Of a stretch of 14,919 bases of DNA, positions 5,925-12,838 are shown piece after piece (within the stretch, counting starts at the first letter, position 1; each line of letters starts with the position of its first letter). The notes below the pieces were generated by a model that did no database searches, was not told the DNA's origin, and was given only the letters and a program-made list of their open reading frames with translations. Position numbers and translations under genes: made by a program. This DNA comes from JBAZZQ01 sp041658725 (lineage in GTDB: Bacteria > Planctomycetota > Phycisphaerae > JAAYCJ01), in the NCBI GenBank assembly GCA_041658725.1, contig JBAZZQ010000077.1, positions 1-14,919 of the forward strand, written 5' to 3'.

Positions 5925-8216
5925 ATGAAAGCATTGGCGGAAATGTTGGTGGCGGTTGTTTTGATGTTTTCTGTAATGGCCCAGGCCCAGGTAGTAAATA
6001 GTATTGCAAACGTAAGAGCTCTACCGGGCGGTCTGTATAGCGAAGTAAGGACTCTGGGTTATTACGCAGCCGGCGACGGTGGACATTCAACTTATCGATG
6101 GAATGCAAGTTCAACTGATGCGGACGATGGGGGTATAACTATTGCGCCAAATAGCGGCACTGGCAGGTGGAAGCTATTATATGATGGATCGGTGAGGATA
6201 CGTCAATACGGAGCAAAAGGAGACGGTGTCGCCGATGATCAGACTGCCATCTATCGCGCAAATGTGGCTATGTTTGTTGGTGGTGGGGAGATAATATTCA
6301 CAAAAGGAGCCTACAAAATAAGCGATAATATAAGTTTTTATGAAAACGTAACGGTGAGGATGATGGAAGGGGCATCGTTTAAAGGTACACATACGATTTT
6401 CTTTTCAGGTTTTTTTGATGCCGGATTATATAAAGTGTTTGATCCGGAAACAGAAGCCTTTTTTGACAACGGATGTGTGGTAGCTGCATATCCCGAGTGG
6501 TGGGGTGCTGTTGGTAATGGAACCGCTGATGACAGCATTCCGGTACAAAGAGCCATCAATTCTGTAATGAGACAACGTCCGTACACCGAAGGGTCAAAGG
6601 TTATCTTCACTGGGTTATATGGTGCAAATCAGAGAATTCAAGTAGTAAACGCAATGGGTTTGGAGATAACTGGTACAGGTTCAAAAGCAACAGGATTGGT
6701 ATGGATAGGAGTCGTCGATCCAACTGCAGTTGTTTTTGAGACGTCCAATATTTATTACTGTAGATTTCAGAATTTTATGATAGATGCAAATAATAAAGCA
6801 GGTATTGGCCATCTTATTTATAATTATAATACAGCTCAGTCGACGCCATACCCTATTGGTACGCATGAAAACTTTTTTGATGAGTTGCAGAATATGGGAT
6901 CAACGGAAGTAGCACTTAAAATAGGACAGGATTTATATGATTATCAAATAGACTGGCTTTACTTTACAAATTGCCATTTTAGTGGCCAAAAGACGCTTGT
7001 AAGGATGACGGGTTCCAATACATTTCACATTCTTTTCAACGGAGGCGAAGCTAATGATTTCACTGGCATAGCGTATGATTTGGTATCCGGTGGCCAGGTA
7101 CATATCAAGGGTGTTGGTTGGCTCGCGGGAGGTGCTCCCGGAGGCGCTCCAGTAGGCACTTATGTAAAAAGAGGGGTTGCGTTTGGGACAGTTACAATTG
7201 AAGAAGTCCAGTTGGAGGGTAACGCACTCGTTTTAGAAGCCCCAGACGATTCTGGCTCAGCTAATAACTCACCTATTTTAATGAGCGGAAATAATTTTGG
7301 ATATACAGGGATAACTACCGGATATAAACTGGTCGATTATCAACAGAAAGGAGCTTTCATTTCAAAAGGTGATAAATATGGTGCTAATCCCAATGGTGGG
7401 TCTTCTGCACAACTATATTTCAAAGTGCCAGGCAGTACAGGTCTTGTATTACTTGATGGGATCAACACACCTATCGGAGAGGTTGAAGTGGTTTCTGAAG
7501 GAAACACATTAGTAACAGGTTTTTCAAAACAGGGGATTTTTACAGTTGGCGAAAGAATATTCTTGGGGAACAAAGTATCCAGATCGATCGGAGTATATGT
7601 GTCTAACTTGCAGATCGAGAAAGCGGGTTCGGTAGCAAGTCAAAGCATAAGCACGCAATCGCCTGATTCACAAGGATCGAATCTCACTTTACATAAAAGC
7701 CGAGGTACGACTCTTGGTAGTAACACCATTGTACAAAATGGCGATACAATTGGCACGATTGTCTTTGCCGCATCCGATGGGAATGACCCGGATGGTTATG
7801 TGGCTAGCATTACCGCCCAGCTTGAGGGCACGCCGGGAAATAATGACTTGCCGGGTAATTTAGTGTTCGGCACGACAAGGGATGGGCAGAATGGTCCAAC
7901 TGAAACTCTGAGATTGACACCAGACGGAGATACAAAAGCCACGGGTAATGTCAGGATGTCCTCTGTAGGTAAAGGGTTGAGGATAAAGGAAGGTACCAAT
8001 GCAAGAATGGGCGTTGCGACGTTGGTGGCTGGAATCAGAACCGTATCAAATACAAACGTGACAGCGAACACTAGGATTTTTATATCCCGATCTACTTCTG
8101 GCGGGACCAGGGGGCATTTGGCGTACGTAATCAACCCTGGCAAAAGCTTCACCGTCTATTCTTCAACCACAGCTGATATTTCAACATTCAGTTGGTTGTT
8201 GATTGAACCAGATTAA
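5925..8216 (+). CDS. Secreted beta-helix protein with phage tail-fibre-like C-terminus (763 aa)
   Basis: The ATG at 5925 follows AAGGAG by six bases and starts a Sec signal peptide (MKALAEMLVAVVLMFSVMAQA, cleavage near residue 21; quoted positions 1-21). Residues about 34-85 (LYSEVRTLGYYAAGDGG, GRWKLL) match tailspike lead-in sequences. Pectate-lyase-3-type beta-helix starters occur twice: IRQYGAKGDGVADDQTAI (about 92-109) and EWWGAVGNGTADDSIPVQRA (about 191-210). The middle is a predicted right-handed beta-helix. Residues about 585-668 (KSRGTTLGSNTIVQNGDTIG, EGTPGNNDLPG, RDGQNGPTETLRL) and about 695-763 (VATLVAGIRTVSNTNVTAN, SFTVYSS, WLLIEP) resemble phage tail-fibre C-terminal segments. I infer polysaccharide binding or cleavage outside the cell; no catalytic residues are assigned. 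It is noticeably AT-richer than the regulator genes, which hints at acquisition. Confidence 0.85.
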   Translation: MKALAEMLVAVVLMFSVMAQAQVVNSIANVRALPGGLYSEVRTLGYYAAGDGGHSTYRWNASSTDADDGGITIAPNSGTGRWKLLYDGSVRIRQYGAKGDGVADDQTAIYRANVAMFVGGGEIIFTKGAYKISDNISFYENVTVRMMEGASFKGTHTIFFSGFFDAGLYKVFDPETEAFFDNGCVVAAYPEWWGAVGNGTADDSIPVQRAINSVMRQRPYTEGSKVIFTGLYGANQRIQVVNAMGLEITGTGSKATGLVWIGVVDPTAVVFETSNIYYCRFQNFMIDANNKAGIGHLIYNYNTAQSTPYPIGTHENFFDELQNMGSTEVALKIGQDLYDYQIDWLYFTNCHFSGQKTLVRMTGSNTFHILFNGGEANDFTGIAYDLVSGGQVHIKGVGWLAGGAPGGAPVGTYVKRGVAFGTVTIEEVQLEGNALVLEAPDDSGSANNSPILMSGNNFGYTGITTGYKLVDYQQKGAFISKGDKYGANPNGGSSAQLYFKVPGSTGLVLLDGINTPIGEVEVVSEGNTLVTGFSKQGIFTVGERIFLGNKVSRSIGVYVSNLQIEKAGSVASQSISTQSPDSQGSNLTLHKSRGTTLGSNTIVQNGDTIGTIVFAASDGNDPDGYVASITAQLEGTPGNNDLPGNLVFGTTRDGQNGPTETLRLTPDGDTKATGNVRMSSVGKGLRIKEGTNARMGVATLVAGIRTVSNTNVTANTRIFISRSTSGGTRGHLAYVINPGKSFTVYSSTTADISTFSWLLIEPD

Positions 8217-8361
8217 AATAATAAATGGCTAAACAAGTGGAAAGCCTATGTAGCGAGCGACCTTGGATTGTTCTGAGGTCTTTTGCCGAAATCCGAGTGT
8301 TTTAGATCAATAAACCACATATTTGCTCATAATAGCTTAATAAAAAATGTAGTATTTTTTG

Positions 8362-8397
8362 TTGACATTGTACATATATAGTGGTATATATATAAGA
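8362..8397 (+). promoter_or_regulatory. Promoter and likely autoregulatory operator of regulator 2
   Basis: TTGACA (8362-8367) and TATATA (8385-8390) are spaced 17 nt apart, a near-consensus sigma-70-type promoter. The ATG (8398) lies seven bases after the -10, as in copy 1, again implying a leaderless transcript with no Shine-Dalgarno. ATATAT-AGTGGT-ATATAT overlaps the spacer and -10, preceded by TTGTAC. Comparison with copy 1 shows the AT arms and TTGTAC are kept while the central six bases differ (AGTGGT against GGCAGT). Confidence 0.7.
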
Positions 8398-9501
8398 ATG
8401 AAAACTAGCGATTATCAACAACCTGTGTCCAAACACTTCAGGATCGAGGAAGAAATCCGCAGGAACATTCTGACCGGTAAATGGAGCGGTGGTGATGTCA
8501 TTCCTTCCGCCAAAGAATTAAGCAATAAGCATGGAACTTCCCCATTGACGGCGAGGAAGGCTGTCGAGACGCTGGTCTCGAAGGGGGTACTTGTGGCCAA
8601 GCAGGGCTTGGGAACGTTTGTGTCTCAGCGTCCGACCCTTCAAAGCGTTGGAGTGGTTCTGGGTGTGGGTTCGGAACCGAATTCACAAGGCGTTCTGGGA
8701 CAGGGTCGCTATTTACAGTTAATTGAAAATGGTTGTAATCGGTGGTCTGAAAGGCACCTATTGAAATGTCAGACTTATTTGTATCACAGCGATAAAGAAA
8801 GTATGGCTCCCAACAGTTCGCTTTGGCGGGACGTATGCGAAGATCGTTTGGACGGGTTGATTTTGGTGGGTCATCCATCGGAGAAACTGGCGGTGGAATT
8901 GATCCGAAGGCGGATTCCGGTTGTGGCGATCGCTCAGACATCGACGGCGGTACCGTATGTGGTTAAGGCGGATTATCGAAACATGATGGACCAGGCGGTT
9001 GAACTGACGGTGTCGACGGGTCGAAAGGGGTTGGGGTTGATCGGTGGAGTAACCGTTAACGGCCCAGATCGAAACGAATTTACCAAGGAAGCGTTTATTT
9101 TAGCCTGCGTCGAGAAGTGTTTATCCATTCGACGGGAATGGATCAAGGTGACGGACGCCCCAATAACACAGGAAGAAGGGCATCGTCTGACGATGGAGTT
9201 GCTGGACGGGTCGGACCGGCCGGAAGGGTTGATTGTCTCGGACGACGTGCTGGCGGTGGGTGTCTGCAAGGCGCTGACGGAACGGGGAATAAAAGTTCCT
9301 GAAACCATGACGATTATTACCCACAGCAACGCCGGATCGGCGCCGATCAATTTTGCCGTTTCCCTGACGCGGATGGAATTCAATCCCTCGGCCATGGTGG
9401 AGCAGGCGGCGAATATGCTCACCAATATGATTCGCGGGGAACCGCCGACGGAATGTGTTTTGTTGTGCAAACCCACGTTGATACGTGGGGTATCGTGCTA
9501 A
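8398..9501 (+). CDS. GntR/LacI hybrid transcriptional regulator, copy 2 (367 aa)
   Basis: It has the same layout as copy 1: winged helix in residues about 12-77, with an identical recognition segment GTSPLTARKAVE, then a LacI-like ligand domain. Substitutions against copy 1 (about 33 of 367) are scattered; several fall in the ligand domain (for example RRRIPVV for RRRIQVV, CVEKCLSI for CVEKGLPI), so effector range could differ while DNA targets stay shared. The ATG at 8398 is preferred over the TTG at 8359, which precedes the -35 box. The PEP-CTERM gene starts 54 bp after the stop, on the same strand, and is the likely target. The 3' codons contain the same hairpin (9472-9489). Confidence 0.92.
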   Translation: MKTSDYQQPVSKHFRIEEEIRRNILTGKWSGGDVIPSAKELSNKHGTSPLTARKAVETLVSKGVLVAKQGLGTFVSQRPTLQSVGVVLGVGSEPNSQGVLGQGRYLQLIENGCNRWSERHLLKCQTYLYHSDKESMAPNSSLWRDVCEDRLDGLILVGHPSEKLAVELIRRRIPVVAIAQTSTAVPYVVKADYRNMMDQAVELTVSTGRKGLGLIGGVTVNGPDRNEFTKEAFILACVEKCLSIRREWIKVTDAPITQEEGHRLTMELLDGSDRPEGLIVSDDVLAVGVCKALTERGIKVPETMTIITHSNAGSAPINFAVSLTRMEFNPSAMVEQAANMLTNMIRGEPPTECVLLCKPTLIRGVSC

Positions 9502-9529
9502 GCGGAATGGATAGTTTTTTTATTTTTTA

Positions 9530-9541
9530 GCCCGAACGGGC
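9530..9541. promoter_or_regulatory. Palindrome GCCCGAACGGGC before the PEP-CTERM gene
   Basis: GCCCG and CGGGC flank a central AA; the last base is one base before the Shine-Dalgarno stretch. The identical 12-mer, also preceded by a T-rich tract and TA, occurs at 10460-10471 before the paralogous gene. It could be an operator for the regulator family or an mRNA hairpin that modulates initiation. The role is not established. Confidence 0.55.
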
Positions 9542-9555
9542 GAAAGGAGACGGTC

Positions 9556-10353
9556 ATGAAGACCAAGATGTTAGTGGTGTTGGTTTTGGTTTCGGTGGTG
9601 GCGTTGGTATCGCCAATCTTGGCGACGGTTACGAACTTTTCATCAGGAATGGACGATAAGACCGGATGGACGGCGGTCGAGGGTGGAGATGCGGGATACA
9701 CCGCGGGACTAGATATGTTGGGTGCCCGAACGGGTCATTATCTGTCTGCATCCGCCAATTCGCAACGGCAGGCGTTGATGACGACCCCCATGAATTATGG
9801 CCCTGGGTTCAATTTGGCGGTTGAATTCGATGTGATGCTTCATAACAGCCTTGCCGCCGTTAACGAGCCTGTGTCGAGGGTGGGCCTGATGACTTCCGGC
9901 AGTGTTACACCTGTCGTAGGTCAGTTGGCCCAAGCTTGGCTTACTCTTCGCCGAGTGGGCAGCATTGAACTTACTGTGCTAAGATACACGGATGAAATCG
10001 GTACCACCGAAGCAATTGTGAACGTCGCCAGTCCGGTAGGCGGCACTTATGGCCTGAACGGATATGAGTATGCCGATTGGGCCGTGACCCGTGATGCCAG
10101 TGGTGTGTGGACGGTGGATGCTCTTAGTGTCTACGGAGAACACGCTGTGAGCTTCACTGCCACGGAAAGCACCGTTGCGACGTCATGTGGCTTGGACAAG
10201 GTCTATATACAGGACTTGTATGCCAATGCCAACTGGAACGGCAGTGAGGCGGCGGTCTACTGGGACAGCATCTCTGCCTCCAGTGCTCCTGAGCCGATGA
10301 CTTTGGTTCTGATGGGCTTGGGAGGCCTGTTGCTTCGGCGGCGGCGTGCCTAG
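9556..10353 (+). CDS. PEP-CTERM exported protein with a novel-looking ectodomain (265 aa)
   Basis: ATG at 9556 follows AAGGAG by six bases. Residues 1-23 are a signal peptide ending SPILA. The ectodomain (about 24-243) has landmarks VTNFSSGMDDKTGWTAVEGG, FDVMLHN and SCGLDKVYIQDLY and looks beta-sandwich-like, but I cannot name a family. The end carries the PEP-CTERM sorting signal: PEP at residues 245-247, a hydrophobic stretch (TLVLMGLGGLLL) and an RRRR tail. In characterised systems exosortase-type enzymes process such tails during export to the surface or exopolysaccharide matrix. The ectodomain is shared with the dockerin protein at 10486-12615. The gene lies directly after regulator 2, and the palindrome at 9530-9541 sits in its leader. 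Confidence 0.85.
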   Translation: MKTKMLVVLVLVSVVALVSPILATVTNFSSGMDDKTGWTAVEGGDAGYTAGLDMLGARTGHYLSASANSQRQALMTTPMNYGPGFNLAVEFDVMLHNSLAAVNEPVSRVGLMTSGSVTPVVGQLAQAWLTLRRVGSIELTVLRYTDEIGTTEAIVNVASPVGGTYGLNGYEYADWAVTRDASGVWTVDALSVYGEHAVSFTATESTVATSCGLDKVYIQDLYANANWNGSEAAVYWDSISASSAPEPMTLVLMGLGGLLLRRRRA

Positions 10354-10356
10354 TCC

Positions 10357-10430
10357 GTTCGTGGCGAACCGCACCAATGGAAGGCATTTTGTTGTGCTGC
10401 CCCACGTGAATACGTGTGGAGTCGTGCTAA
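10357..10430 (+). pseudogene. Decayed 3' end of a third GntR/LacI regulator
   Basis: This segment matches the last 24 codons of the two intact regulators. TTCGTGGCGAACCGC, then TTTTGTTGTGC, then CACGT-AATACGTG and GTCGTGCTAA correspond to the ends at 5735-5806 and 9430-9501. In one frame it still reads ILLCCPT-stop-IRVESC-stop against ILLCKPTLIRGVSC-stop. It begins four bases after the PEP-CTERM stop codon and leads into a leader like the one after regulator 2. The rest of the regulator is absent. It shows that the dockerin gene once sat behind its own regulator copy, or that the duplication unit began inside the regulator tail. Confidence 0.75.
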
Positions 10431-10459
10431 AAGTGGAGACATGGTTTTATTTCTTTATA

Positions 10460-10471
10460 GCCCGAACGGGC
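10460..10471. promoter_or_regulatory. Palindrome GCCCGAACGGGC before the dockerin gene
   Basis: Identical to 9530-9541 and equally placed before the ribosome-binding site (GGAGAAGG at 10476-10483). Leaders around it are otherwise diverged, so identity of this 12-mer suggests constraint. Its absence before the beta-helix gene suggests it belongs to this gene lineage rather than to all cassettes. Confidence 0.55.
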
Positions 10472-10485
10472 AAACGGAGAAGGTT

Positions 10486-12615
10486 ATGAAAACAAAGATG
10501 ATTTTATTGGTAATGTTTTTGGTGGGGGCGTTGGAATCGCCCAGTCCGGCAACGGTTACGAACTTTTCATCGGGAATGGATGATAAGACCGGTTGGACGG
10601 CGGTCGAGGGTGGCGATGCGGGATACACTGCGGGAATAGATATGTTGGGTGACCGAACAGGTCATCATCTGTCTGGATCCGCCACGTCGCAACGACAGGC
10701 GTTCTTGGATACTCCCCTGAATTCCGGGCCCGGATTCACGTTGACGCTTGGATTCGATGTGATGCTTCATAATTTTCTGGCTGCAGTTAACGAACCCGTT
10801 TCACGAGTAGGTTTATTAACCTCTGGAGGAGTCAGCGCCCATGCAGGTCAGTTGGCCCAAGCCTGGCTTACTCTTCGCAGACAGGGCAGCATTGAACTTC
10901 AAGTGCTAAGATACACGGATGAAATCGGTACCACCGAAGCAATCGTGAATACTAGTGCTTCCATGCCTTCGGGTAATGCAACTGGCATCAGTGGATATAA
11001 CTATGCCAGTTGGACCATGACACGTGATTCCAACGGCATGTGGACGGTCAGCGTGCTGAATGCCTACGGAAATATCGTCCTATCCTTTGGCACCACAGAA
11101 AGCACCGTTGCGACTTCATGTGGTTTGGACAAGGTCTATATACAGGACTTGTACCCAACCAACAACTGGGACGGCAGTGAGGCGGCGGTCTACTGGGACA
11201 ACATCTCTGTGTCAAGTGATCTGACGGCTCCGCCGTTATCAGCGGCCACTCCAGTCTTTTATCCAGATGGCGGCTACATCCCTGAGGCCACACTGGTGAC
11301 GCTGACGTGCGAGACATCGGGGGCTTTAATTTATTACACCCTCGATAATACTACTCCGACGGAATCGAACGACAATTGCTTTTCCGGCGGTTACGTATTG
11401 GTCGAGCCCGGTCAGACCCTAATGGCACGGGCTTTTGCGCCCGGTTATTACCCCAGTTTGGTGAAGACCGCGGAATATAAATCCTTAAATCGCCCAATCG
11501 ATATCACTCGCGCCGACGGCAGCGTGACGGTGGACGGTAATCTGTCGGAATGGCAGGACGACGAGTTTGTGCCTCTAGATACTCCGTTCTATGGAACTTC
11601 CCAACTCGACAACGCCTCCTACGCGGTCCGCTGGGACGGCACGACCGATCAGTTTTACGTAGCCGTCAAGGTAAAAGACACCCACCCGATATTTGAGGAT
11701 TCCTATGTCGATTGGGATAAGCAAGATGGGATCGAAGTATATCTGCACACAACTGGCGGTGAGCCATATAATTACTATAGTGATCCCAATCAGTTCCAGT
11801 CTACAGCCCAGCAATACGTATTGGGCTTGAAGGCAACCCGAACCGGTACCGACACCACCCAGCATGTCTGGGTGACGCATGCGGGGGTTATGGCAGTTGA
11901 TCGCGAGAAGGTCGGGTTCCAGGCGGCCGGCGTGAAAGCAGACGACTGGCTGTTCTACGAAGTCAAGATGACCGCCTATGAGTATCTTAATTTGACCGGC
12001 GACAATTCGACGATTTCACCGCTGAATATCAACGACATTGTTGGCGTGGACGTGACGGTCTGCGACAAGTGGGGCACCGGTGAAAACGATTTCGGCATGA
12101 TGGCCGAAAACAACGTCGTCAACAAGTACACCGACTGGCGGAAGATCGGATTGCATAAGTTGGCCGGTCCGATGTTCTACACGCTTACCGGCACGGTTGC
12201 GTTACAGGGTTGGACAGCGAGTCTGGCAGGTATTCCGGTTGTAGTCCAGCTGCAAGATCAGGCGGATATGAGCATCTCTGGTTCGGTCACCAAGACACTG
12301 GATGCGGACGGCAAGTTTACGATGGTGATCCGTGCCGGCATGTATAATGTGCGGGTCAAGGCGTCCCACTGGCTGTCCGATGTAACGAGCGATGTTGATA
12401 TGACTGCCGCGGATGGCGCGGCCTCGTTCAGTCTGGTCAATGGCGATTGTAACGGCGACAATGCCGTCAACTCTGGTGACCTGAGTCTTCTGCTCATGGA
12501 CATGGACTCCATTCCTGGTGATCCCAGTTGTGATTTGGATGGTGATGCAGAAATCACAAGTACGGATCTGAGTATTAACCTTCTGTATCAGGAGCAAGTT
12601 GGCGATGAGTTCTAG
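10486..12615 (+). CDS. Multidomain secreted protein: shared ectodomain, chitobiase-like, CBM9-like, dockerin (709 aa)
   Basis: The ATG at 10486 is chosen over the in-frame codon at 10414 because GGAGAAGG precedes it and a signal peptide follows (residues 1-22, MILLVMFLVGALESPSPA). Domains in order: an ectodomain homologous to the PEP-CTERM protein (about 24-243); a chitobiase/beta-hexosaminidase C-terminal-type sandwich (about 250-327, GALIYYTLDNTTPTESN); a CBM9/DOMON-like carbohydrate-binding module (about 333-558, SVTVDGNLSEWQDDE, DGIEVYLHTTGG); a Cna-B/carboxypeptidase-regulatory-like segment (about 562-648, VTKTLDADGKFTMVIRAG); and a type-I-like dockerin (about 652-709) with calcium loops DCNGDNAVNSGD and DLDGDAEITSTD. 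No catalytic domain is seen; a role in binding glycans at the surface or in a complex is inferred. A cohesin partner is not in the window. Confidence 0.88.
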   Translation: MKTKMILLVMFLVGALESPSPATVTNFSSGMDDKTGWTAVEGGDAGYTAGIDMLGDRTGHHLSGSATSQRQAFLDTPLNSGPGFTLTLGFDVMLHNFLAAVNEPVSRVGLLTSGGVSAHAGQLAQAWLTLRRQGSIELQVLRYTDEIGTTEAIVNTSASMPSGNATGISGYNYASWTMTRDSNGMWTVSVLNAYGNIVLSFGTTESTVATSCGLDKVYIQDLYPTNNWDGSEAAVYWDNISVSSDLTAPPLSAATPVFYPDGGYIPEATLVTLTCETSGALIYYTLDNTTPTESNDNCFSGGYVLVEPGQTLMARAFAPGYYPSLVKTAEYKSLNRPIDITRADGSVTVDGNLSEWQDDEFVPLDTPFYGTSQLDNASYAVRWDGTTDQFYVAVKVKDTHPIFEDSYVDWDKQDGIEVYLHTTGGEPYNYYSDPNQFQSTAQQYVLGLKATRTGTDTTQHVWVTHAGVMAVDREKVGFQAAGVKADDWLFYEVKMTAYEYLNLTGDNSTISPLNINDIVGVDVTVCDKWGTGENDFGMMAENNVVNKYTDWRKIGLHKLAGPMFYTLTGTVALQGWTASLAGIPVVVQLQDQADMSISGSVTKTLDADGKFTMVIRAGMYNVRVKASHWLSDVTSDVDMTAADGAASFSLVNGDCNGDNAVNSGDLSLLLMDMDSIPGDPSCDLDGDAEITSTDLSINLLYQEQVGDEF

Positions 12616-12724
12616 AAGGTTAATTTGCCATAACGAATGGCGAGACTGGCGCTGCGCCGGTACCAACGATGGTACACGAGAAGTGGCCGTTGGAGAGCCA
12701 GATGCCCTGTCTTGATGCTTTGGA

Positions 12725-12753
12725 ATTTCTGATGGATGGCATAAATCAGAAAT
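12725..12753 (+). other. Hairpin upstream of the terminator
   Basis: ATTTCTGAT (12725-12733) and ATCAGAAAT (12745-12753) form a perfect 9-bp stem with an 11-nt loop. It ends six bases before the GC-rich terminator stem. It could stabilise the 3' end of the dockerin transcript; its role is unknown. Confidence 0.5.
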
Positions 12754-12759
12754 GAATAT

Positions 12760-12793
12760 GTGGCGGGCCGCTTCGATGTGGCCCGTCACTTTT
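12760..12793 (+). terminator. Intrinsic terminator after the cassette array
   Basis: GTGGCGGGCC (12760-12769) pairs with GGCCCGTCAC (12780-12789) through ten base pairs including one G-U, with a 10-nt loop, followed by TTTT. It ends the dockerin gene transcript and separates the exoprotein cassettes from the prepilin gene. Confidence 0.7.
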
Positions 12794-12838
12794 AAAGCGG
12801 ATAGTTGGTAGTATTAATGTACATGAAAGGATTTGGTT

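Noticed and set aside
8259..8285. Terminator after the beta-helix gene (GACCT/AGGTC then TTTT)
   Set aside because: The stem is only five base pairs with a 12-nt loop. I see no other structure in the 8217-8361 spacer, so termination here remains unresolved.
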